Source: Conexibacter sp. S30A1 (lineage in GTDB: Bacteria; Actinomycetota; Thermoleophilia; Solirubrobacterales; Solirubrobacteraceae). Taken from it: a stretch of DNA of 64,000 bases. Shown here one piece after another: positions 51,611 to 58,505 of the stretch (positions are counted from its first letter, which is position 1; each line of letters begins with the position of its first letter). The translations under genes and the position numbers were made by a program. The notes beneath the pieces were generated by a model. It saw only the letters and a program-made list of their open reading frames with translations. It ran no database searches and was not told the DNA's origin. The stretch covers positions 3,286,001 through 3,350,000 of the forward strand of contig NZ_CP097127.1 in NCBI RefSeq assembly GCF_023330665.1, read 5' to 3'.

Positions 51611-51832
51611 ATGTCGGTTGTTTCATTCATGGGAAGCTCAGTCGGCCGAGGCGCGAGGATCGTCGTTGGTGCGGCCATGATCGTGGCCGGCCTGGCGATC
51701 GGCTCCACCGGCGGGATCATTCTCGCGATCGTCGGGCTCGTTCCGCTCGGCGCCGGGGCGCTGAACGTGTGCCTGCTCGCCCCGGCGCTCGGTTGTGACC
51801 TGCGCGGCAAGCCGCGCCGCGCCCGCTCCTGA
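51611..51832 (+). CDS. DUF2892 (YgaP-like) small membrane protein
   Basis: A 73-residue protein with two hydrophobic helices (ARIVVGAAMIVAGLAIG and GIILAIVGLVPLGAGALN) followed by CLLAPALGCDLRGK. The spacing R-x-x-x-G, GxxLxxxGxxPLxxG and C-x5-10-LG fits DUF2892. In this family the helices often dimerise or anchor rhodanese domains. GGAGG stands nine bases before ATG. It is divergent from the sigma/zinc-finger gene with 45 bases between, so it may be its target. Confidence 0.78.
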   Translation: MSVVSFMGSSVGRGARIVVGAAMIVAGLAIGSTGGIILAIVGLVPLGAGALNVCLLAPALGCDLRGKPRRARS

Positions 51833-51852
51833 GCCGGCGTGGCGGCCCCTTG

Positions 51853-52875
51853 ATGCGGCATAGTGGGGGCGTGCGCGCGAGGATCGAAGGGCAAGGCTCG
51901 GGCGGGAGCGAGACCACCGTCAACGCAGCGGCTGCGATCAGCGCGCGCGGCATCTCCAAGTCCTTTGGTGATGTGCGCGCGCTGCGCGGGGTCGATCTCG
52001 ATGTCAGGCAGGGTACGGTGCTCGGACTGCTCGGCCCCAACGGCGCCGGCAAGACAACCCTGGTCCGCATCCTCGCCACGCTGCTCGCACCCGACGCGGG
52101 CTCAGCCTCAGTCGCGGGCCTTGACGTTGTGGCAGACCAGAACCGGTTGCGCGAGCGTATAGGGCTGGCGGGCCAGTATGCCGCCGTGGACGAGAACCTG
52201 ACGGGCCTTGAGAACCTGACGATGGTGGGCCGGCTCTACGGGTTCCGGCGCGCGGTCGCGAAGCGCCGTGGCCGCGAGCTGCTCGAGCAGTTCGATCTCG
52301 TCGAGGCCGCCAGCAGGCCGGTGAAGACCTATTCCGGCGGCATGCGCCGCCGGCTCGACCTCGCGGCGGCGCTCGTCGCCAAGCCGCCGGTGCTCTTCCT
52401 GGACGAGCCGACCACGGGCCTTGACCCGCGCAGCCGGCTCGATCTCTGGGACGTGATTGAGAAGCTCGTCAGCCAGGGCACGACCGTGCTGCTGACCACT
52501 CAGTACCTGGATGAGGCCGACCGCCTGGCTGATCGGATTGCGGTGATCGACCATGGCAGCGTGATCGCCGAGGGCACGCCCGACGAGCTCAAGGACCGGG
52601 TCGGCGGGGAAAGGCTAGAGGTGCACCTGGAGGACGCCTCGCAGGCCACCGCCGCCGCGCAGGCGCTCGCGACGATGTCCGATGAGCAGCCGCTGCTCTC
52701 GGAGGCGCTGATTCGCATCGGGGTCAAGGGCCGCAGCGGTGCAATCATCGAGGCGGTGCGCAGGCTCGACGGCGCCGGCGTCGGCGTCGACGACATCGCG
52801 CTGCGCAGACCGACGCTCGACGACGTGTTCCTGGCGCTCACCGGGCACGCGGCCGAGGACGGGGATCAGGCATGA
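51853..52875 (+). CDS. Daunorubicin-resistance-type ABC exporter ATPase (DrrA-like)
   Basis: A 340-residue ATPase from ATG 51853 (GTG 51871 is an alternative). Walker A GPNGAGKTTLV, signature YSGGMRRRLDLAAAL, Walker B PVLFLDEPTTGLDPRSR and switch His replaced by Gln in LLTTQYLDEADRL, as is usual in DrrA proteins. The C-terminal ~90 residues (DELKDRVGGERLEVHLED, LRRPTLDDVFLALTGH) are the DrrA regulatory domain. With the ABC-2 permease it would export a hydrophobic drug or lipid. Confidence 0.92.
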   Translation: MRHSGGVRARIEGQGSGGSETTVNAAAAISARGISKSFGDVRALRGVDLDVRQGTVLGLLGPNGAGKTTLVRILATLLAPDAGSASVAGLDVVADQNRLRERIGLAGQYAAVDENLTGLENLTMVGRLYGFRRAVAKRRGRELLEQFDLVEAASRPVKTYSGGMRRRLDLAAALVAKPPVLFLDEPTTGLDPRSRLDLWDVIEKLVSQGTTVLLTTQYLDEADRLADRIAVIDHGSVIAEGTPDELKDRVGGERLEVHLEDASQATAAAQALATMSDEQPLLSEALIRIGVKGRSGAIIEAVRRLDGAGVGVDDIALRRPTLDDVFLALTGHAAEDGDQA

Positions 52876-53636
52876 GACGCCTGTTCTCAGACACGCTCGT
52901 GGTAACCGAGCGCAACCTCATCCGGCTGCCGCGCGCCCCCGAGCTGCTGTTGGCCTTCACGCTCCAGCCGATCATGTTCGTGCTGCTGTTCCGCTACGTG
53001 TTTGGCGGCGCGATCCGGGTCCCGGGTGGCTCCTACGCGGAGTACCTGATCCCGGGGATCATCGTTCAGAACATCGCCTTTGGTGGGTTTGTCACCGCGC
53101 TCGGCCTCAACGAGGACATGCAGAAGGGGATCATCGACCGCTTTCGCTCGCTGCCGATGTCGCGCGCGGCGGTGCTGGCGGGCCGGACCTCGGCGGACAT
53201 CGTGACCAACGCTCTGTCGATGACGATCCTGGTTGTCACGGGCCTGATCATCGGCTTCTCGTTCCAGACCGGCGTGCTGCATGTGCTGATCGGCCTGGTG
53301 CTGGCGCTCACCTTCGGCTACGCCTTCTCGTGGGTGTTCGCGTTCCTCGGGCTGCTCGTGAAGTCGCCCGAGGCGGCCAACTCGGTCGGCTTCCTCGCCG
53401 TCTTCCCGCTGACGTTCATCTCCTCCGCCTTCGTCCCGGGGCAGTCGCTGCCGACCCCGCTGCGCCAGTTCTCCGATGTCAACCCGTTCACGATCATTGT
53501 CAACGAGCTGCGCTGGCTGTGGACCGGCCAACCCTCACCGGACCAGCTGTGGCAGGCGTTCGCCTGGGTGGCGTTCATCCTGCTTGTGTTCTCGCCGCTG
53601 GCGGTGCGCCGCTACCGGCGCGCGGCCAGCCGCTAG
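52872..53636 (+). CDS. ABC-2 type exporter permease (DrrB-like)
   Basis: A 254-residue permease with six helices. LIRLPRAPELLLAFTLQPIMFVLLF opens the family domain. YAEYLIPGIIVQNIAFGGFVTA, GIIDRFRSLPMSRAAVLAGR and SSAFVPGQSLPTPLRQFSDVNPFT are typical DrrB/NodJ-type segments. ATGA overlap with the ATPase gene. The complete pair is a two-protein exporter; substrate unknown. Confidence 0.92.
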   Translation: MRRLFSDTLVVTERNLIRLPRAPELLLAFTLQPIMFVLLFRYVFGGAIRVPGGSYAEYLIPGIIVQNIAFGGFVTALGLNEDMQKGIIDRFRSLPMSRAAVLAGRTSADIVTNALSMTILVVTGLIIGFSFQTGVLHVLIGLVLALTFGYAFSWVFAFLGLLVKSPEAANSVGFLAVFPLTFISSAFVPGQSLPTPLRQFSDVNPFTIIVNELRWLWTGQPSPDQLWQAFAWVAFILLVFSPLAVRRYRRAASR

Positions 53637-53739
53637 CGAGGCCCGCGCGGTCCTGCGGCGGTATGAGAGTGTTGACAGCGCCAAGCGACGGACGTTGCTC
53701 TCCGCACGGATCATCTACGCGGAGAGTAAGGAGACGGGT

Positions 53740-54165
53740 ATGTGGAGAATGGAACACAGCGTCGAGACGGCTGTCTCACGAGACGCCATCTGGCTGGCCT
53801 GGGCTGAGGTTAAGCGCTGGCCAGAGTGGGACGCGGGCGTCACCCGCGCCGAGCTGAGCGGCCCGTTTGCCGCTGGCAGCACGATCACGATGACACCGCG
53901 CGGGCAGGACCCGGTCCAGCTGCGTCTCAGCGAAGTCGTGGGCGGCGTGCGATTCGTCGACGAGGCCACGCTCGGTGGCACCGTCGTGCGTATGAGCCAC
54001 AGCCTCGAGCGCTTGGACGCCGCCCGCACTCGGGTCGTCCATCGCCTGGAGTCCACCGGTCCGCTGGCCGAGCAGATCGGCTCAGCCGTCAGCGCGGACT
54101 TCGCCGAGACGCTTCAGGCGCTGGTGGAACACGCCGCGCGGCTGGATTCCGCGGCACGGGCGTGA
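53740..54165 (+). CDS. SRPBCC (START-like) family protein
   Basis: A 141-residue protein from ATG 53740 with AAGGAGACGG just upstream. MEHSVETAVSRDAIWLAWAEVKRWPEWDAGVTRAEL is the first strand and helices of the polyketide-cyclase/SRPBCC fold, and GGTVVRMSHSLERLDAARTRVVHRLES the following sheet. Such proteins bind hydrophobic ligands or act as co-chaperones; a function is not assignable. It overlaps the MarR gene by four bases and follows the exporter, suggesting a shared drug or lipid role. Confidence 0.82.
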   Translation: MWRMEHSVETAVSRDAIWLAWAEVKRWPEWDAGVTRAELSGPFAAGSTITMTPRGQDPVQLRLSEVVGGVRFVDEATLGGTVVRMSHSLERLDAARTRVVHRLESTGPLAEQIGSAVSADFAETLQALVEHAARLDSAARA

Positions 54166-54635
54166 GCCGCTTCCCGGAGGGGCCGGCGAGCAGTCCCGGC
54201 TTTCTGCTCTGGCGCCTCACGCTTTCCTGGCAGCGCGCGATCACCAGCGCGCTTGCGCCAACGGGACTGACCCACGTGCAGTTCGTGCTGCTGGCTTGCA
54301 CCTGGTGGCTCACCGACCAGGGAGATGCCCCCAATCAACTCCAGCTGGCCCACCAGGCCGGCACCGACCCGAAGATGACCTCCCAGGTGCTGCGCAAGCT
54401 CGAGGCCAAGGGGCTCCTCACCCGCGAGATCGACCCCGCCGACACCCGTGCCCGCAGGTTGCGCCTCACCGCCCAGGGGGTCGGTCTGGCCCTGCGCGCG
54501 ATCACGATCGTCGAGGACATCGACGCGCAGTTCTTCGACGGTGAAGAGGCGATCACACCAACGCTGCAGCGGCTGCTCGCGCAGGAGGCAGGACTACGAC
54601 CGGGATCGTCGCCTGGCCCGGAGCGGGGCAGTTAG
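54162..54635 (+). CDS. MarR family transcriptional regulator
   Basis: A 157-residue regulator beginning at GTG in a GTGA overlap. WRLTLSWQRAITSALAPTGLTHVQFVLLA is the dimerisation and helix 2 region; QLAHQAGTDPKMTSQVLRKLEAKGLLTREIDPADTRARRLRLT is the winged helix-turn-helix with the conserved wing D-x-R-x-R. It probably represses the exporter and SRPBCC genes and responds to a small hydrophobic ligand. The C-terminus is a short acidic and Gly/Pro tail. Confidence 0.9.
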   Translation: MSRFPEGPASSPGFLLWRLTLSWQRAITSALAPTGLTHVQFVLLACTWWLTDQGDAPNQLQLAHQAGTDPKMTSQVLRKLEAKGLLTREIDPADTRARRLRLTAQGVGLALRAITIVEDIDAQFFDGEEAITPTLQRLLAQEAGLRPGSSPGPERGS

Positions 54636-54949
54636 CCGCCGCTCGTGCGCAAGGGCGCTGGCGCACCGACACCTCGCGGCAACAGACCGTGCAGACCGCA
54701 CCGTTGCGAGCGCTGATGACTGATCCCTGAGCTCCCGCTTGCGCGCGCTTCGACAAGCACCGACCGACCGACTCGTAGGCCCGCTTGCGACTTCGTCGAC
54801 GAGGCTCGCGTCGCCCCCTGTCGAACGCTCGGCACACGCCGTCGCAGCACCCCGGTCTGTAGCGCTCCGCCACCACAACCGGTAGGGTTTTCCTGTCTAC
54901 TGTTGCGACGTTGACTGGAACTCGCCCCGTCACGGTGGGGCCAAGCGAA
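54636..54949. other. Region without recognisable gene
   Basis: About 310 bases between the MarR gene and the transposase remnant. I found no open frame with a recognisable protein, no tRNA and no strong hairpin. The base pattern is more mixed than the flanking genes (for example GGTAGGGTTTTCCTGTCTACTG near 54880-54901), consistent with decayed mobile-element DNA. Confidence 0.5.
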
Positions 54950-55255
54950 GTCGTCGTTCTCATCACCTGCCAGGTCATCGCACAGCTGATCAACTGCCTG
55001 ATCGAACGGGAACTGCGCCAAGCGATGGCACGCCGTGAGATCCGCGAGCTGCCGCTCTACCACGAGCAGCGCGCCTGCACCGCGCCGACCACCGCCCGCG
55101 TCTATGAGCAGTTCGCCAGCGTCCAACGCCACCAGCTCACCAGCCAAGGCCAGCACCTCAAGACCTTCGACCCCAAGCTGACCGAGCTACAGCAACAACT
55201 GCTCAACCTCCTCGACGTTCCCGCCAGCGCCTACACCAGCGGCCCGCTCAACTGA
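54950..55255 (+). pseudogene. IS1634-type transposase, C-terminal remnant
   Basis: About 100 codons matching the end of IS1634/IS4-group transposases: LINCLIERELRQAMARREI, ELPLYHEQRACTAPTTARV, FDPKLTELQQQLLNLLDVP and a stop. The complete protein would be some 450-550 residues with a DDE domain. Everything upstream, including the catalytic Asp and Glu residues, is missing, so the element cannot move by itself. No inverted terminal repeats were found by eye. It marks the start of an accessory strip that runs to tRNA-Ser(CGA). Confidence 0.72.
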
Positions 55256-55393
55256 GCGAGCGGCCCCGCCGCGGGGGAGGGATATCGCCCCTCAGACCTG
55301 CGGAAAGAGCGTCAGGATGCACGCCTTGAGGGCAATGCGGGTCGCTGGCGTGGCCCCGAGACCGTCGCGGGGTGCACTCGACCGCTCAGTGCA

Positions 55394-55399
55394 TACAAT
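55394..55399 (+). promoter_or_regulatory. Likely -10 element of the TacAT operon
   Basis: TACAAT at 55394-55399 is a near-perfect -10 hexamer. It is 11 bases before the GTG at 55410, so transcription would start at or next to the start codon and the mRNA would be leaderless or nearly so. The flanking GTGCA copies (55372-55376 and 55390-55394) may be antitoxin-binding half-sites. Confidence 0.45.
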
Positions 55400-55409
55400 G
55401 TGTGTCACT

Positions 55410-55676
55410 GTGAGGACTGCACGAATGAACCTGCGGCTGGCCGAGGAAGCGGACGACCGGATCCGGCGCGCGGCCGCCGCTTCCGGCGTAAGCACGAGTG
55501 CGTTTGTCGAGCGTGCGGCGTCCGTGGCTGCCGACAAGGTGCTGGCTGATCGACGTGAGTTCGTTCTCGACTCCGAGGCCTGGGATCGGTTCGTCGCGGA
55601 GCTGGATCGCCCGGCGAAGGACTTGCCGGAGCTGCGGCGCGGTCGTGAGCTGCGTGATCGTCTGATCGCGCCTTGA
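55410..55676 (+). CDS. TacA-type (DUF1778) antitoxin
   Basis: An 88-residue protein taken from GTG 55410 (VRTARMNLRLAEEADDRI); ATG 55425 is the other possible start. The N-terminal ribbon-helix-helix domain NLRLAEEADDRIRRAAAASGVSTSAFVERAA is the DUF1778/TacA pattern, and the C-terminal VLDSEAWDRFVAELDRPAKDLPELRR is the toxin-binding part. The gene overlaps the GNAT toxin gene by four bases. By family knowledge the antitoxin neutralises TacT and represses the operon. Confidence 0.88.
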   Translation: MRTARMNLRLAEEADDRIRRAAAASGVSTSAFVERAASVAADKVLADRREFVLDSEAWDRFVAELDRPAKDLPELRRGRELRDRLIAP

Positions 55677-56170
55677 GCGATCTTCGGATCGGTCCACTCG
55701 AGCGCGGCCACCAACTCGAAGCGTTCGCGAGTGGCGCCGACGAGCTCGATCGATGGCTGCACCGCTTCGCTCGCGTGGCCGACGCGTCCGGCACCGCCAA
55801 AACTTACGTTCTAGCCAACGGCAACCGCGTGCTTGGGTACTACGCGCTGACGCCCGCAGCGGTCAACCGACACGAGCTTCCCGAACGGCACGCCAAAGGC
55901 ATGCCCGCCCGTCCGATCGGCGTCATCCTCCTCGCGCGCCTTGCGGTCGACGGGTCCTTCCAGGGACAAGGATACGGGCGCGCGCTGATGGCCGATGCCG
56001 CCATCCGGACGCTCCAGGCCGCCGATCTCGTCGGTGCCCGCGCGATGCTCGTCCACGCACGAGACGAACGAGCCGCCAGCTTCTACGAACGCCTCGGATT
56101 CACCCGGTCACCAACGGACGCGCTGCACCTCATGGTCCTTATCAAGGACCTCCGCCGCACATTCGGCTGA
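55673..56170 (+). CDS. TacT-type GNAT toxin (aminoacyl-tRNA acetyltransferase)
   Basis: A 165-residue GNAT protein starting at TTG in a TTGA overlap. FASGADELDRWLHRFARV is the characteristic N-terminal segment of this toxin family, and LAVDGSFQGQGYGRALMADA the acetyl-CoA loop (Q-x-x-G-x-G/A). The catalytic Tyr is expected in SFYERLGF near the C-terminus. Characterised TacT enzymes acetylate aminoacyl-tRNAs and stop translation. The stop codon lies in the left arm of a 20-bp terminator hairpin. Confidence 0.9.
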   Translation: MSDLRIGPLERGHQLEAFASGADELDRWLHRFARVADASGTAKTYVLANGNRVLGYYALTPAAVNRHELPERHAKGMPARPIGVILLARLAVDGSFQGQGYGRALMADAAIRTLQAADLVGARAMLVHARDERAASFYERLGFTRSPTDALHLMVLIKDLRRTFG

Positions 56171-56216
56171 TCACCCAGCGCCCTGCTTGCCGCGCGAAGC
56201 AGGGCGCTGGGTGATC
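56169..56216 (+). terminator. 20-bp perfect hairpin 3' of the TacAT operon
   Basis: Stem 56169-56188 with 56197-56216, eight-base loop (56189-56196). It begins inside the TacT stop codon. No T-run. The longest perfect stem found in the window. Confidence 0.78.
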
Positions 56217-56425
56217 GCCGAGGAGATGCCCGTGCAGCAACGAAGGCAGGTCTCGTCGACCATCCCCGCGCCGGCCCCAACCGTGACTCATGCTTGCCTA
56301 TAAGGGTCACGCGGTCGGCGCGCATCTCATGGCCGCATTCCGCGCCAAGCAGCGACGTCCCGTGGGCGTGCGACGTGGCCGCCTTAGCAGCGGAGCAGCG
56401 ACGCGTCAAGTGCCGCCGCCAACGT

Positions 56426-56793
56426 CTACACGGCGGAGGAGAGCACCTCAGCGCCGTCGTCGGGAGGAGACCGATATGCATATACGACGAGGTCCTCCTC
56501 GCCATCGTTGACGGTCTGCAGCGGAGTTCCGGCTCGAACGTGGACGACGCCGCCCACGGGAGCCTCGTGGCGCTCTGGCGGATCGCCGAGAAGCATCGTC
56601 GACGGCCAGCGAGAACGACGAAGGTTTCCTCCTGCTCGTCGTGCACGTGACGCTTGCCGCGCGCCCCGGGCTCGTAGCGCCAGACGTTTGCGCGACTGTC
56701 CCGAAAGCCTACCGATGGCTGCAGTTCGGCAACGTGTCGAGCAGGCTCGCCGGGTTCGTGCGGGCGGGTGAGCCACTGGAGCTGTTCTGGCAC
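56426..56793 (-). pseudogene. Cupin-domain protein, broken by a frameshift
   Basis: Two adjoining minus-strand frames together make one small cupin. The first frame, from GTG 56793, gives LTRPHEPGEPARHVAEL, FRDSRANVWRYEPGARG, and HVHDEQEETFVVLAGR ending near 56604. The second resumes at about 56596 with TMLLGDPPERHEAPVGGVVHV, PLQTVNDGEEDLVVYAY and stops at 56426. A single missing base in 56597-56606 restores one 122-residue reading frame. The metal-site residues of the cupin (HVH...E) are present. It is either a true pseudogene or a sequencing error; the neighbourhood of remnants favours a pseudogene. Confidence 0.78.
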
Positions 56794-57005
56794 AACGATC
56801 GAGAACTTCACACTGCAACAGCATGCAGGCACCAGTCTCGCCACGGCGGCGCTGTCTGCGCGTCGTGGACGCGTCGAACCCAGGACTATTCGCGCGGCCG
56901 GAAGAAGCCGTGTGGCCACCGTTTCAGACGTCCGCATTGCCACCAACCACCAACTCTTGCGAACCGGGCCGACCGCCTGCGCCTTCGCGCTCGCGGCACC
57001 TGCTC

Positions 57006-57302
57006 CTACGGCCGGCGAAAGATGGAGTGGGTCCCAACCAGCCGCCAGATCACGTGCGGCTCACCTGACCGGACTTCCTGACCGTATGCGAACGTCGCGC
57101 GACCATCAGGTGCCCAGCTCATCTCCCACACACGCGGATGTCCCTGGGTGCGCTTGACCCCGAGCGCCGGACTGAAGGCCTGCCCGCCCGCGCCCAGATC
57201 GGCTACGAACTGCACGAGCGCGGCACGAAAAGCGCGCTGCTGCTGCGGCGTCAGCCGGTCCCAATCGCGCCAGAACGACGCAAGCACCTCACGCGTTGGC
57301 AT
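57006..57302 (-). CDS. Probable RelE/ParE-like toxin, 98 residues
   Basis: A small protein with an N-terminal helix (REVLASFWRDWDRLTPQQQRAFRAALVQFVADL) followed by a beta-rich part: FSPALGVKRTQGHPRVWEMSWAPDGRATFAYG and EPHVIWRLVGTHSIF. A helix then strand pattern with K-R, W-E-M-S and a final R-x-x-G-T-H-S-I-F is that of RelE-superfamily mRNA interferases. It is encoded after, and overlaps by 14 bases, a small acidic protein, the usual TA order. No close named family was recognised, so this is a structural inference. Confidence 0.65.
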   Translation of the reverse strand: MPTREVLASFWRDWDRLTPQQQRAFRAALVQFVADLGAGGQAFSPALGVKRTQGHPRVWEMSWAPDGRATFAYGQEVRSGEPHVIWRLVGTHSIFRRP

Positions 57303-57546
57303 CGAGCGGCTTGGTGCGCGCGTCCAGCGCCGCTAGGAACTCCTCGTCGCTGCCGTAGGCGGTAGCCCGGCCCGCGAGGTGATCCTCCTCAGCCTCACGC
57401 TCCATCGACTGCCACTCACCCGTCCAAAACCAGGCCTGATCAGGATCGATCCGACCAGCGGTGATCTCCTCAAGCAGAACCGCGGCGCCATCCACAGCCT
57501 CATCAGGCAAGCGGTCAACCATCTCATGCAGCTCAGCTCTGGTCAT
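57289..57546 (-). CDS. Probable antitoxin partner, 85 residues
   Basis: An 85-residue, strongly acidic protein: MTRAELHEMVDRLPDEAVDGAAVLLEEI, then DPDQAWFWTGEWQSMEREAEEDHLAGRATAYGSDEEFLAAL. The first half resembles the LP-x-E/D...A...L-x-x-I/L helical segment seen in many small antitoxins. The acidic tail fits binding to a basic toxin. The gene stands first and overlaps the RelE/ParE-like gene by 14 bases. No DNA-binding domain was identified. Confidence 0.62.
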   Translation of the reverse strand: MTRAELHEMVDRLPDEAVDGAAVLLEEITAGRIDPDQAWFWTGEWQSMEREAEEDHLAGRATAYGSDEEFLAALDARTKPLDANA

Positions 57547-57610
57547 GACCGAATTGTGGCACGCACCTGTGGCCTCACGGATACACCAAACCTCGCCGCT
57601 GTGTTCGAGG

Positions 57611-57639
57611 CTGAGGTCACGACGCGCTCGTGACCTCAG
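57611..57639. terminator. 12-bp dyad between the tRNA and the TA-like pair
   Basis: Perfect stem 57611-57622 with 57628-57639 around a CGCGC loop. On the minus strand it follows tRNA-Ser(CGA) by about 110 bases and precedes the antitoxin start (57546) by 65. It could end the tRNA transcript or act as an operator of the TA pair. Confidence 0.45.
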
Positions 57640-57747
57640 CAGATGCCCGCGCGGTCACGAAAGCGCAACCCGGCGAGAATCGCCATAAGCGGGGCTGAGC
57701 TGTTGACCCGCAAGGAGGCTGGCTACCTCCGCCTGCCCACGGACAAA

Positions 57748-57835
57748 CGGAGAGGGGGGGATTCGAACCCCCGTTGGACTGAAAGCCCAAACCGGTTTTC
57801 GAGACCGGCGCATTCAACCGCTCTGCCACCTCTCC
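57748..57835 (-). tRNA. tRNA-Ser(CGA)
   Basis: An 88-base minus-strand class II tRNA. The acceptor GGAGAGG pairs perfectly with CCTCTCC, with discriminator G. The anticodon stem CCGGT/ACCGG closes loop CTCGAAA, anticodon CGA. A long variable arm and T-arm GGGGG-TTCGAAT-CCCCC follow. CCA is not encoded. Its 3' end faces the accessory strip, a common phage and island attachment position. Confidence 0.97.
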
Positions 57836-57887
57836 GGGGTCAGGCGTGACCAAAGGTAGCGGCTCCGGTGCCGGGCAGGCGGGCCGC

Positions 57888-58352
57888 TCAGCGCCTGCTC
57901 GCGAAGAACCCTCGCAACAGGTCGGCTGACTCCTGCGCGAGCAGCCCGCCGGCGACCTGGGGGCGATGGTTGAAGCGAGGCTCGTCCAGCAGGTTGACGA
58001 CGCTGCCGGCGGCGCCCGCCTTGGGGTCATGGGCTCCGAAGACAACGCGCGGCACGCGCGCCAGCACGACCGCGCCCGCGCACATGGCGCACGGCTCGAG
58101 CGTCACGTAGAGCACCGCGTCGAGCACCCGCCAGGAGCCGAGACTGGCGCTCGCCTCACGTAGCGCCAGCGTCTCGGCATGGGCGGTCGGGTCGGCGCGC
58201 AGCTCGCGTTCGTTGTGGCCGGCGCCGATGACCTCACCGTCTCTGACGACGACCGCCCCCACGGGCACGTCGTCGTGGTCAAGGGCGCGGGCCGCCTCGC
58301 GCAGGGCCAGGCGCATGTAGTACTCGTCGCGCGGGAAGAAGTGCTCGGCCAC
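57888..58352 (-). CDS. tadA: tRNA adenosine(34) deaminase
   Basis: A 154-residue cytidine/deoxycytidylate-deaminase-fold enzyme that makes inosine at position 34 of tRNA-Arg(ACG). Zinc-site motifs are complete: H58-A-E60 in AHAETLAL and P87-C88-A-M-C91 in LEPCAMCAGA. The motif DPKAGAAGSVVNLL and the downstream FNHRP are family-specific. Length is exactly typical. It ends 53 bases from tRNA-Ser(CGA). Confidence 0.96.
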   Translation of the reverse strand: MAEHFFPRDEYYMRLALREAARALDHDDVPVGAVVVRDGEVIGAGHNERELRADPTAHAETLALREASASLGSWRVLDAVLYVTLEPCAMCAGAVVLARVPRVVFGAHDPKAGAAGSVVNLLDEPRFNHRPQVAGGLLAQESADLLRGFFASRR

Positions 58353-58505
58353 CTGGGTTAGTGTCGCGCAGCCGGGCTGAGCATGGGCGCTGCCCGGTGG
58401 CCTGAACGTTTCCGTTCAACGTTGCTGCGGTGTTTGGCGTGGCACACCCCTACCCTTGTGGGCTACTGCGGAGTTTGCTTCAGAGTCCCATCAGCCGTTG
58501 GCCCG

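Noticed and set aside
54553-54993. Minus-strand frame in the gap after the MarR gene
   Set aside because: Composition is Arg/Cys-rich and matches no family; it overlaps the end of the MarR gene on the other strand.
56641-57157. Plus-strand frames over the cupin remnant and toxin gene
   Set aside because: Arg/Cys/Ser-rich translations without similarity, opposite to better supported minus-strand genes.
57643-57849. Small plus-strand frame with RRGGDSNPRW
   Set aside because: It is the translation of the complement of tRNA-Ser(CGA), a well-known spurious call.
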